From assembly GCF_014356525.2 (NCBI RefSeq), contig NC_052508.1:58627441-58691440 (forward strand): a stretch of 64,000 bases of DNA, in the 5' to 3' direction. This document shows positions 1 through 11,526 of this stretch, piece by piece (position 1 is the stretch's first letter; each line of letters begins with the position of its first letter). Source of the DNA: Nilaparvata lugens. Its lineage: Eukaryota; Arthropoda; Insecta; Hemiptera; Delphacidae. The notes under the pieces are model-generated. The model had not been told where the DNA came from, ran no database searches, and saw only the letters and a program-made list of their open reading frames with translations. The translations under genes and the position numbers were made by a program.

Positions 1-489
1 TTCAAGGAGATAGGTTCAATGGTGAGGCCCAATTAATTGTTTCACCTTATGCTCTTGTAGTTGTGAACTGATTAATATCCTGGTTCAACTTGCGATTTAG
101 CTGCATTTAAAGCTTGCATTTTTAAAGCTGCGTCATTATAGTGGATTTATCCTATTAAAAAATTCTTCAAACACATCATATATATATCTAATCATTCCGT
201 CACATAATCACTCATTAGGCCTACTATTTTATATTGTAATATGAAAAATTAAGTAATCTGATCACTCAATTAGTTTCAAATTTACTTTTTTCCTACTCAA
301 AATTAGAAGCTTATTTCTCAGTGTAACATCGCATGCTTTCACAAATTACTTTGTGAAACTTGAATGGTGGTGTAGTAACTCAGCTCTCAAAGGACGATTT
401 AGATGAGACAAGAGAATTATTGTGAAACTGTTCTTCCTTATTCATATAGATCTTAATTTTTTTTTGAAAAATTTAATCTTTTTTTGCAG

Positions 490-646
490 GTTTTCTGTTC
501 GGGATGAAGGATTGGCAAAATTGTTAGCGACAGAGAAAGCCAGAAAATATATTACTCTCATCTTGATGAGCTACGAACAGGACAGTGATTATCTAGATCG
601 GCTCATGACGTGGCTTTTGTATGAACATTCTCTTTTCCAATCGTAA
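490..646 (+). CDS. Last coding exon of an unidentified gene
   Basis: A strong 3' splice site (T-rich tract ending in TTTTTTTGCAG at 480-489) opens a frame of 51 complete codons that ends at TAA 644-646. The first base finishes a codon begun in the previous exon (phase 2). The peptide starts FSVRDEGLAKLLATEKARKY and ends YEHSLFQS. It is amphipathic, rich in Leu, Lys and Glu, and probably helical, with no low complexity. The other two frames meet a stop within 5 and 13 codons, which supports this one. An AATAAA lies 230 bases downstream. The upstream exons are not visible; a possible donor at 21-22 does not match in phase. I do not recognise the family. An armadillo or other helical-repeat C-terminus is possible but is only a guess. 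That it is an exon is fairly likely; its function is unknown. Confidence 0.5.
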
Positions 647-875
647 TCTATATTGTATTGGTCGATCACTGAAACACAGTAATTATGAACGTGATAACAT
701 CAACTTGTGGATTTTTAATATATGTTTTTTATTGATGAATAGCTTTTTACTTTGTTACCATTGATCCTCTCTCGCATTGATGACAATTGTAGATGATTGA
801 TTCTCGTGTCAGTTCAACTCACAAATATATTATTGTATTATCTGGTCATTTATTTTTACAAAGCAGAACTAGAAC

Positions 876-881
876 AATAAA
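876..881 (+). other. Candidate polyadenylation signal
   Basis: AATAAA lies 230 bases after the stop codon of the exon ending at 646, a normal distance for a 3' UTR. The hexamer is common in AT-rich DNA, so its support comes only from position. Confidence 0.35.
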
Positions 882-3800
882 TCTGACAAATTATAATTTG
901 ACGAATATATTATTGTTGTTCTAATCCTTCTAAATATTTTACAAATTCTTTCACTATCCTGGCAGGTGATTGTTCAATAGAGATACGATTTATATTTTCC
1001 ATTAACAATATACAATCAGTGAACAGTATTATAAATAAATGGATAATAATAAGTAATATAGTGGATATATAGTTAATACATAGTATAACTATGTATAGTT
1101 ATACATAGTGGTATATAGTTGTAAAATAAAGAAAAAATATTTACACTCCTATTGCTATTTGAAATTACTCTTATCTTTATTGGTAAACATGGATAGAATG
1201 AAACCAAATAGTTACTGTAGACTATATGATTCACTATACTAATGTATCTTGCTGACTAGCAAAATTGTACTAATTCAGTTGATCAATGCTGAGTACAGGC
1301 ATTAGTTTTTACGGCCCTTATCGTTGTCAAATGTTACAGCAAAGCAAAACGTGCTTCTAGCAAATTCTGTACGGCTATTAATGCAAATAGAGCATCGTAT
1401 TCTATGCAAGTGCTCGTAATACTAAATGCTAACAGCCATGCATAAATATCGACGGACATCCTATTACTGTATGTCCTTTCCACATCTATCTAACTTACTA
1501 CTGAGTTTGTAAGTACAGTGCGCATGGTTATGACAATAAACTGTTTAACAGTAGGCTACTGTTCTGATTGTATTGATAAATGAGTGACATTCATTTAATC
1601 TTGATTTGTCAATCTAAAATCATCGTCAACGTTTTCGTTTGTTGTGTTTATTTATCTGAAATTACTTGTATCAAAAACATCTTGAATAATACTATATATT
1701 GCCATTCACAAACAAAACCCGAGCCCTCTTATCAACCCTTTTACCTTTGAAACATAATTTATTGAACAACATTTTTTCTGTTATGTCATATGCTGTATAG
1801 ATGAAGTCAAATCGAGAGGAACTGAGTCCAGACTGCTTTAGGACTGGCTGAAACCAGACTGCGTTAGGACAGTCACTAACGTAACTTTTCACCTGACATT
1901 TTTGTCTGATCAACAACGAGAAAAATTGATTTTAATTTAAAGCAAGGCAAAATACTTGAACAAACGTTCAGGTTTCATTGCTGTACAACAGTCGAAAATG
2001 CACAGCAAAACGTTACGTTAATGGCTGGCCTGAGTCGGAAATGGGCCACAGCTACATTCCACTGATGTAAGTCTCAGTGTGCTTTGGGTCAGGGTCATTT
2101 GAATTCATTACTGTATACATTTGATCCCGAATACTAAATTCAAGTTCAAAGATAAATCTGGACTGTAGAGAAGATCCCTAGTTGTTCAGTACGGGGGCGG
2201 GTGGAGGTGGAAGGTAGAAGGAAGCTAACTGCACATGCCTGAGTCATTTGTATTCCTAATGATGTGTACAAACTCATGTGCGTCGAACTCGCGCATTTCA
2301 TTTTTCACCATCTGATTCTTTGCTTATTGGTATATCTGTATCTTATAGATCTGTTGTATTATATATCTATAATGTACTATATATATTTATATATATTTTT
2401 AGTATATCTATTTATAATAGATATACTATATCTATAATATATACTATATAATATATCTATTTATAAAGTGACTTATTTCAATAGAATTTGAGACTTTGTT
2501 GTGTCCATCTCTGGATTTTCACATACGTGATACTGTGTAGCCTAAAGTCTGATATCTGTAATATGGTTTTTTATGTTAACTTTCAATTTGTTATTGACTA
2601 GTATTCATTGACTTTTCTAAATTTTTATTACGCAAAAATGGAAATAGACCTATTCATTATTATTATTATTATTATAATCTGTTTCTGCACAAATAGGCCT
2701 ATAGATATAATAATCATGGCATCAGCTGATGATAAGTGAAATGCGCGTGTTCGTGGCGCATTAGTTTGTACACACAATAGTTATAAAATTACGGCATGCT
2801 GGCTGGTTGACTCGAATTGCTGGATGCAGCTCACAAGGATGATCAAATGTTATTTCGACGCATAGTAGAGCCTTGGTGCTGAGGAAGGGGTAAGTCAGTC
2901 CAGAGTGTTACTTTCCAGACAGAGCAAAACAGACCAGAGTCAACAATGTGAAACTTTTTTCAACCGATTCATAATATTATAATGAAACACTTTAAAAACT
3001 TCAGAAAAAAGTGCCTCTCTCACGGATTTTCCAGAAAGGTCCAACACATGATGTGAGGCATACAAGTGGGGCCATTTCCTACCAAAGCCCTGCTAACGCT
3101 CATGGGACAAAACATCTTGAGAGATTTCCGACAACTAGCTGGAAAGTGAGCATCAAACTTCCCGTGAAAACGGACACACTTCCCCTCAACTCATTCACCT
3201 ACATCATTCTCTTCTCTTGTCTCATCCTCTCTTTCTCTTCCACAATTCCTCTCAATCACACTTCAAGTTTGAATCCATTCTATAACATTATTAACGTTAG
3301 ATTTCATTAAAAAAATTGTCTTTGGGATATTTGAATAATTTGAAACTATAATAATTTATCACATCAATCTTTGGAAAATGAACCTATGCACTTTTGGGTT
3401 CTGGAATTGGAATTTGGCTGGCTTCTTTCCATGTTTCCTATTATATTATAAAATCAAATGTACCTAACACATGGAAAGGTATACATGGTAAACCTTGATA
3501 AAATCGTAACTACACTAATAAGCCTACTCCTATTACATGGCTTCTAAACTTGTAGTTTTCAAAGCAGGATAATAAGTAGACATTTGACGTATGGCTGACA
3601 TGTGAGATGACACATTATTAGATTTCCCCGAAAGGCACATAAAGCGTTTACACAAAACGCATGGTACAATAAAACGTTTAATCCATTTACTTTTCCCATG
3701 ACGGATATGGTTTCAAGAATAGGTTACTGTGATGCAAGGAGAATTGACATTTTCTCGATAAATAGCGTTATTCTGAATAGAATAACTTCATTCAAATAAT

Positions 3801-3887
3801 ATAATAATAAAATATTTAGGTAGTGAGATAGTCACTGTGAACTGTCTATATCAATTTGCTTCACTGTGAAAGTGCGCACAGTATATC
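882..3887. other. Gene-free AT-rich stretch
   Basis: No convincing exon was seen on either strand. It contains a small AT palindrome near 1078-1110 and a dense run of TATA/CTAT words at 2340-2465. An ATT trinucleotide run lies near 2656-2675. The short ORFs at 1692-1916 and 3011-3310 have no splice context, recognisable domain or codon bias to support them. Confidence 0.5.
2340..2465. repeat. AT-rich simple sequence
   Basis: Repeated TATATCTA/TAGATATA words, both direct and inverted, make a low-complexity stretch able to form cruciforms. It is probably a degenerated microsatellite. Confidence 0.7.
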
Positions 3888-4188
3888 GAGGAACAATCAA
3901 AGAAAAATTTTGAATGAAAAAGACTGAGAAATTGTAAAAAAACCACTGATTTATTGATTAGAAAGACCGGTTTCGGTTATTACACCATTGTCAATCTCTG
4001 ATAAACTCAGTGATTGACAATGATGAACTACCACTTTACCACCAATAAAAAAAACACTGATTTATTGATAAACTCAGAGATTTACAATGGTGTAATAACC
4101 GAAACCGGTCTTTCTAATCAATAAATCAGTGGTTTTTTGACAATTTCTCAGTCTTTTTCATTCAAAATTTTTCTTTCATTGTTCCTCT
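3888..4188. repeat. Foldback element, family A, copy 1
   Basis: A 301-bp near-perfect inverted repeat. The left arm begins GAGGAACAAT and the right arm ends ATTGTTCCTC. Both arms carry AAAGACTGAGAAATTG and AACCGAAACCGGTCTTTC in opposite orientation. The centre holds a short non-palindromic spacer (about 4010-4065), flanked by a second local repeat of the words for the sequence near TGATTTATTGATAAACTCAG. No ORF is present. The structure fits a non-autonomous MITE or foldback transposon. A second copy lies at 41586-41753. Confidence 0.9.
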
Positions 4189-7180
4189 AAAAACAATTTA
4201 ATTATTGTGAATGAAAGAATATATTTTGAGGGAAACTGAAATGATTTGAATATAGGTACGGTACTCCTATAAACTAACAGAAGGGAGATGGATCCAGAAG
4301 ACAAAGACAAAAGAACTTCTGAAAAAGGTTCAAATTTAATTGCCACTAGGGATTAGGCGCAGTACAGGAATTTACCAAAATTCTAAAAAAGAGGCGACGA
4401 AAATACAAGAGAGAAATGGGAGTGATGCATCATACCTCAGCCACCTCTAATTGAAGTGCTGCGGTCATACGTTCTCCAGATCCCCACCAGATCTAAAAAG
4501 ACTACGGAGTCAAAAATCATTGCAATCCAGGTATGTCCAGTATTGGACCGCTAAAGTGTGCTAAGAACGCATTTACCAAAATTACACCCGAAAACAACGA
4601 TTTTCAGTTGTGCCTCAAGTTTCCAATTAGTTTAATTCATTCACTCAAACATGCCAGTGTGGAGTGGAAGGATAAGAGTGTGAGAGAACTAAAAAAAACC
4701 GGACCTTTAAATTGAGGACTAAAGAAATATATTGTACTTTGAAATTGATGAGTTTTTATTGTTTTCTTCCGTTTGCCTTCCCAAATTTTTCTGAACAATG
4801 TGGTTGTGGTTGATGGGATTATTAATTGCCATTGTATAGGCTATTTATTTTCCAATGATTTTTTTTGAGACGGTACTCGCCGGTACGCCTTACATTTACC
4901 TCTTAAGAAAAAAATGAAAAAAAAACTCCCCACTCTCTACCCGAAACATTGCATAGACCTTATTATAAAAAATATCACTATATAATTCTGTAATAGTTCC
5001 GGATAGAAAGAGCTGGATAAAACTAAATAAGAGGGGTTATCCAAATGTCGAAAACTACGACGAATCTAACCATAAAATTTAGCTTTCATTCTTCAAATTG
5101 CCCTCACTTGAAGATCTATCAACTTCCCATTGTTAAAGTTATTGAGAAATATGATCTCATAGGAAAATATAATCTGGCTCACAATACTTTATTGATGTTG
5201 AGCTGATCATAATATCTATTTCCCATATTTAGGATACTCGGTATTTACTCGGAAAAGTTCCATCCAAAATGCGCATCTATTAATGCCAGCAGTAGGTTTG
5301 ATGACGTTCCAAACAAATAGAAGTCGTAAATCTTATTGCAAAGAAAGATTCGACTGAAAGGATATGGTAGAGCTTTGAATTGCCACTGAAATTGATTACG
5401 GCGAGAAATTCCTTCTTGAAATTGAGTCTCGTTCATTTCTTAGTCGATTGAAATTGAATGCGATTTTCTCATTCTCCGAGATGTTTTTTCTATCCATTAA
5501 ATTCATTATTTATCACCACGCTATCCATGCCAGTCTATGGGTTCCCTTGGCAGTGATTCCCGACAGCTTTTTTACTTGGAGACAATCTTATACAAAGTAC
5601 AGCCTTACTGTAGCCTTCTCTTCTTGCTTGACTCCTTAAATATTCAGGCAAACATGTATTTTTTTCTTTACATTACAAAATTAATTATAGTTATTCTATT
5701 GCTTCTACTCAATGAAATTGAGAATAATATAATATTGAGAACCATTTTCTGATAGAGTGAATTAATTTTTTGATTAAGATTTTTGATCTTAATCATCTTA
5801 TGAAAAATTAGACTATCTATAACTAAAACGTCGAATTTTATTGAGCAATTCAGGCTTTTCACCTACTGCACGGTAGGTACTTCTTTCAACCAATGTATAC
5901 CAATAAGTTTCTAAAACTTATCGATTTTGACTAATTACCATATCACAAACTTGAATCGTCAGCTCTTGGAAAATTGAAACTAGAAAATGTTATATTATAT
6001 TTTATAAACTTTATTTACAATTGAAATGAAACAGTGGACTTACAAAGATCTATTAGATTCTTAATAATTGTTTTTTAATAAATGATTCTTAATAAAACTG
6101 ATCACTTATTCACATCGTAACAATAATTAACAATTTTATATTCCCAGCCTGTAGGTGTGCGAGAATCATATGAATTTGAGCCTATCATTCTGTCATTTTT
6201 GAGCCTATACCAACTCTCTCACCCACATCATTGAAGTAATGCTGCTTCATAACATAATACCAAAGCTTTTGTTAAATTTTTAAAGAAGAACATCAGTAGT
6301 CTAGTAAAAAGAATGGGTTGGATTCTTTCTTGTAGAATAATTTAAAATCTTCCCCATAGTAAATAACAGATATGTAACTGATGCAAGCATAAAGAGCTCT
6401 GTAGCTTCGTTGTTCTCACTTTTTTAAATCCGAATGAATTATTACTTTAGATGAGAAAGTATCATTTTTAAGATAATGATTAGAGACATTTAAATCATCT
6501 TGAAGAACAATAGAACTGTCAAGCATCTGTTACAAAATTTACTAAGCCCAAAGCGTTTTTGTGGAGATTTCCAAGGAGTCCTTTATTCAAAAGGTTTTTT
6601 AATAATGAATGTCATCATGGATTCTATAGAATCATATCTATACTTCAGTATTGCTCTCTCTCCATAGATAACTCGGCATTAATGCAAGATAATTGGGACA
6701 TTTTTTTTACTAGTCTTTCAACTTGTTCCAGATTGTACTCTCTTTACAATGTGTTGAAGATAGTGCGCCATGTTTAGCTATTATCGGTAATTATTCTCTC
6801 AATCTTCGATGTTCCAAGTTTTATCAAATTGAGTTTCTTGATAATTCTGAGACGATGGCTGCTCCATATGGAACAATAGAACAAAAAGTAAGTAGGGCAT
6901 AAGATAATAATGGATAAGGATTAGTGTTTATAAACTTGTTGGAAGTGAAGGCTACATGAAATTGGAAAAGTTCAAAATTTCCGTCGGGATAGGAAACCTC
7001 AAAAACGGGGAACAACAGAAAGAGTAAGAAATCAATATATTGTTGTTCAAACAAACGAGTAGATACAACAATATTATGGAATACATCCAAACAGGAAAAT
7101 GTCCAGGACAAAAGCTGCTTGTATAACTCTCAGCAAGTCTTGATCCAACTTTGTTCTTCACTATAACTCATTTCCAAAGC

Positions 7181-7235
<55 letters not shown>

Positions 7236-8008
7236 TCTCTTTCTCTCTGTTCTGGAAGAATATTGGATTTTTCAACTTGGATTTCTATTCGGTGCAATAA
7301 CAACTTGCTTGAACTAACTGAAACCGATTTCTTTTGGGAGCACTTCATGCAGTTCCAGATTCCAAAGAAGCGATGTGCTAAATTTTCATCGTACCGGTAC
7401 ATCGGGAGAAAATGAAATATCACCTGAAACAACGACATAGGAAAGCGAAGGCACCATTCAATAAGCTTGATAGTTGAATATGAGATTTATACGATAAAAT
7501 ATATAGAAAGTTATTGTAGAAGGTTTACAAGTTACAAAAGAATTGGTAATGTGCCATGTGATATTTTAACTAGAAATATTATCGCATGTTTTTATTATTA
7601 AGGGATGAGTCTTATTATTCCAGTCAACCCACAAATACAGGAAATACAATCATGATTGAATTTAAACTTGACTAAATAGCTGAAATGAAGAAATAATATG
7701 ATTTAGGTCCATGGCTGCTCAAGATGCTGCACTGGTAGGAGTATTATTGTTAATGGATTTTTTAAATGTCTGCCTGCTGGTGTGAAGTTGAATTCTTTCA
7801 ATCACTCTGGAGATATTCTATTGTTTTTATTCCATCATGTATCAATACGAAATAATGTTTTCAAACATCCTTTCATTGAGATGCTCAAATATAATTGAAA
7901 GTCACATACGATCACATTCCGATTACATTGAAAGCTATATTGCATTATTTTGTTTTTAATTCCACATGGAAGTGGATTTATCTGTGAACTTATTCATTGA
8001 TTTGACTC
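4189..8008. other. Gene-free stretch
   Basis: No supported exon. The ORFs at 4533, 5245, 5448, 6559, 6824 and 7130 are short and overlap one another on both strands; the one at 7130-7438 runs through the CT microsatellite. Nothing else notable was seen apart from that microsatellite. Confidence 0.5.
7183..7248. repeat. (CT)n microsatellite
   Basis: About 22 uninterrupted CT units followed by CTTT-interrupted units. It is purely simple sequence. On the minus strand it gives a spurious Arg-Glu repeat in an ORF. Confidence 0.97.
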
Positions 8009-8202
8009 ATGCCCGGTTTTACCTAGTTCAGTCAAGACATTCGAACAATCAAGTCGGGTACGTTTTACAGTGTGCACTGAAATGATCGATAGTAATAAAT
8101 TATTGCCAAAGAAATCATAATATGTCCCAGTGCACTCGTCGTAAACCGTACCTAATTTTGCCATGTTCAAATGTCTTGACCAAGTTTGGTGAAACCGGGC
8201 AT
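8009..8202. repeat. Foldback element, family B, copy 1
   Basis: A 194-bp inverted repeat. The left end reads ATGCCCGGTTTTACC and the right end GGTGAAACCGGGCAT. Inner parts of the arms also pair (GTCAAGACATTCGAAC with GTTCAAATGTCTTGAC, and GGGTACGTTTTACAG with CGTAAACCGTACC). It encodes nothing and is best read as a MITE-like element. A divergent partial copy lies 560 bp downstream at about 8768-8885. Confidence 0.88.
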
Positions 8203-8767
8203 TAATTATTAGGCTATTCATCATTCAGGTCATACATATAGGTCAGACTCAATAAAGGTCATAGAGATGATGAGTTAATTCTACATATTATACGGGATTT
8301 ATTCATTCAAGTGAATTATTGGATTGATATCAGTGAGTTCTTTATTGTTCATAGCGACGATTCGTTCAAAATACGAGCAGTTCACACTTCATTCGCATCT
8401 CATAGGTGATGATAATAGTCTAATGCAGGGAAGCTGATTTCTGAACAGTGAGCTTTTCCAACGGTGAGAGCCTTTTCATTCTTCAGCGCCCAAGTTGATT
8501 GGACCTCGCGTTCTGCCAAATTAATAGGTGTGGCAAGCAGCCAGAAGTGCTCGTTTACAGCTGCTCTTCTTCAATGTTTATTGCGGGTTTTGTATTATCT
8601 ACTCGTTTCTTTGGGTATTTTTGTGGCCAACCCCTTTCTTTACTACGCTTTGGAATTGGAAGCAATTAGCTACTGAGTTTCTCTGTATATAAAGTTACCA
8701 ATTTTATGCTAGGATCTGTCAAGCTCGGAATGTACCTGAGATGATGGATTTTGAAAATTGTGCGAAC

Positions 8768-8885
8768 ACTCATGGCCGGCTTCTCCAAGCTCGGTCAAGA
8801 CATTTGAAAATGATCAAACTGGGTACACTTTACACGCGTGCTCTGTTGTTCACAATAGTTACTATTGCCACAGAAATATAATAAA
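8768..8885. repeat. Foldback family B, diverged partial copy
   Basis: The words GGCCGGCTTCTCCAAGCTC, GGTCAAGACATTTGAA, GGGTACACTTTACACG and ATTGCCACAGAAAT appear in the same order and spacing as in the left part of the 8009-8202 element. The right arm has been lost. A 128-codon ORF starting at 8758 runs through this repeat and is probably an artefact of it. Confidence 0.7.
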
Positions 8886-11094
8886 TTTAGTGCTTAGTGA
8901 AACCAAACATTATGCACTGATGCATAGGTCTACTTGCGTATACTGTACAAAAGAGCACACATTGTACATTATTAGGGAGGTAGTTCGACTAGATAAAGAA
9001 TCGATGAATATTTGTTATGTGAGAAGGACGAATTCAAGAGTTGAGAAAAGGAGGAACAAGATTAGTCCCAGGCAACAATCTATACATACTGTTAGTATTT
9101 TATATAGATCGTTGATCCCAGGTAGAATTGGAAATATTCTTTGAATACTTTCCTTCCTTTATCCGATTCTTTGTATATCGAGTGGGAATATTCCCAATAG
9201 GCCGATGTTGAGGAAAAATGTCCAATTACGAATTGCAAAACTTGAAACGTAGTTTTATATTGGTATTCTTTTTGAACAGGCAAAGCTGTCTTGTCCAGGA
9301 CTGAGAAAACTCATATAAGATGTGGAAAAGTTTGCAAAGCTCATAGAAATTGTTTGTCTGAGACATGTGAAGGGAAAAGCCCAATATCAAGAGAGCGTAG
9401 CGGGTGTCAGCTTTCAAGTGGGGCCTGTGAAGGCTTCTAGAGAGTGGGAGATTCAACAGCAAATCGATCTGCGAACAGATAACGCATCACATTTACTACG
9501 CTCTTATGTTACCCATCTCATAAAACTACGAGCTGTAGAATAGATTTACAGCTTTAGCCCTCAAGATCTAGCCTACATTCATAATTACAATATTAAGCAA
9601 TGAGAGAATGACCTTGAAACGATAAGTATTATGTAGGTAGTTCAGGTACTCTACAGGCGTTAAGGCTATTTACCTGAAGTACCGGTATGCCAAATATCAT
9701 CATTGTTGAAAAGTCGAAAGTTCATCTAAAACATTATGGAAGAAATTTCACGAAACATTACCTTATAAAATGAAGTGAGACGACGTGATTTACACAGGTT
9801 TAGAACACAATAATGATGCTGTTCAGTCAAGGCTCAGATCACTAACATCATCCCAAGTGCTGTATGAATAAAGTCAAAAACCACAACTTTATAACGACAT
9901 CTCAAAGCAACAATTTCAATACTTTATTTTCTCATCACAATGTATGAGTAATCTTTATCTCAACAGAAATTTGAATCAATTGTACTTCCCCATTATACTG
10001 TATAAGAAAACTTGGATTACAAAATTGGAATTCCAATATTTCAGATTGTTCCAATAAAATAATAATAACAACAACTATTTCGTATATTTATATGGAAAGC
10101 ATAATATTATTCCTTCTTGCATTGATCAAGACATTTTGAAACATTTTTAGAGAATGGAAATATTTTAATGGAAATTGAATAAAAATTGGAGGAGTGGAAT
10201 TTAAATGAAAAATTATGTGGGCAATGAATTTTTCTCATGAGTAAATACGAAATCGATGGGCATAGATTGAATGGTTGAAGTGATTCGCCCATGATAACAT
10301 GATTATAACAATTCATTATTATACACTAAAAATGATTTTGTTATATTATGTGAATCAATAACAATCCAGCTTTTTATTTGTTATCGAACACATCTCATAC
10401 AAATAGAGTTACTGTCCAGGTATCAGCATTTGGAAACAACTATGTACATCAATATTCTATTACAGTTATAACTAACACGAGTTAGGGTGTGAAAATCAAT
10501 TCACTTCAACGTTAGGTCCATCAATAATTCAATAACAGTCAACTTTTCAGAAAAACTCACCTTTGGCACTAGTTATTCAGGGCGATTTTTAGGCCAACTC
10601 GCAGCGTTACTGTGGTTCAAACACCTGAGTCGAAATCGGAGTTTCTCTAATTGGATTGAATAGCCTTCCTTAGTTCAATAATATTAACATTGGAGTAGAC
10701 GTTGGCTTCCAGACGCAATCTGAGTTGAGTTTAGTCTTTTCCCCGCAGTCTCATCGAGTGGAGTGTGCAAACTGGAGAGTGCTTCTCTTGACACAATTTG
10801 CCCTCACACAGTGCGAATAAGAGGTTCATGAGTTTTCAATTCCGCAAAGTACGTTTTAGCTGGAGCCGAGAGTTTTCAATCAGCCAAAGGTCACCAGCTA
10901 CTCTCAGAGTGGAGCCGTTTTGACCATTGCAATCACTACCGCTGCAAACCTTATAAGGCGAGGGCAACTTTATGTTTTTTCCCTCCGGGGAAATAGCTCA
11001 GTAAAACTGTTCGACCGGCTCAACTCTTCTATGACTCTATTCACAGTTGCAGTTGTTGTTCACGACTTTTTTATTTTATTTGCTTAGAGAAATT
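8886..11094. other. Gene-free stretch downstream of the odorant receptor
   Basis: No exon supported. A moderately GC-richer section (about 10570-11000) contains, on the minus strand, a TATAAGG-like word near 10950. This is too weak to call a promoter. Confidence 0.45.
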
Positions 11095-11287
11095 GTGAGT
11101 GGAGGATAGTGAGTGAGAGAAAGAGAGAAAAACAGAAGGATAGAAAGAGAGGAAGTTTAGATTGGAGTTATTTATGGGAGAAAGAGAGAGAGAGAGAGTT
11201 TGTGTTAGAGAGTGAGTGTGTGAGAGAGGGTTGAGAAACAGAGAGATAGAGAAAAGGTGAGAGAGACAGAGAAAGAGAGAGAAATTG
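11095..11287. repeat. GA-rich (purine) tract
   Basis: About 190 bases of GAGA/AGAGAG/GTGAGT words with almost no pyrimidine on the plus strand. It lies just beyond the 3' end of the odorant receptor gene. The ORF on its minus strand (Ser/Leu/Phe repeats) is a low-complexity artefact. Confidence 0.85.
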
Positions 11288-11295
11288 GTGGAATA

Positions 11296-11301
11296 TTTAT
11301 T
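11296..11301 (-). other. Candidate polyA signal of the odorant receptor
   Basis: AATAAA on the minus strand, 172 bases past the receptor stop codon, just before the GA-rich tract. Position supports it; the word itself is common here. Confidence 0.35.
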
Positions 11302-11472
11302 ATTGAATACATATGACATTATTAATAAAATTGCCTGTTGTTGAGAAATCCATTTTGACAGTATCAAAATATTGTACAAACATCTCTATTCCAAAGAAAA
11401 TGTAGAAACAATAAATCCAAAAGTTCTAGGATAGAGTTTCTATGTAACGGCGCATCATCTAATGGAGAAACA

Positions 11473-11526
11473 TCATTTGTTGGTATCTTTCAGGAAATTG
11501 AAGTACGTATAAGTCGTTTGCAGCAC
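11473..11526 (-). CDS. Odorant receptor exon 6 (C-terminus)
   Basis: A short final exon after the acceptor ATATTTTTTAG. It reads VLQTTYTYFNFLKDTNK and then TGA. This closely follows the family C-terminal pattern (V-L-K-T-S-Y-S-Y-F-T-L-L). It is too short for ORF finders and was located by motif and phase. Confidence 0.88.
   Translation of the reverse strand: MLQTTYTYFNFLKDTNK

Noticed and set aside
7130..7438. 102-codon minus-strand ORF with a long Arg-Glu run
   Set aside because: Its length comes from the CT microsatellite at 7183-7248.
8758..9144. 128-codon plus-strand ORF
   Set aside because: Starts in a diverged copy of a foldback repeat and shows no recognisable family.
11071..11379. 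102-codon minus-strand ORF rich in Ser and Leu
   Set aside because: Translation of the GA-rich simple tract; no domain.
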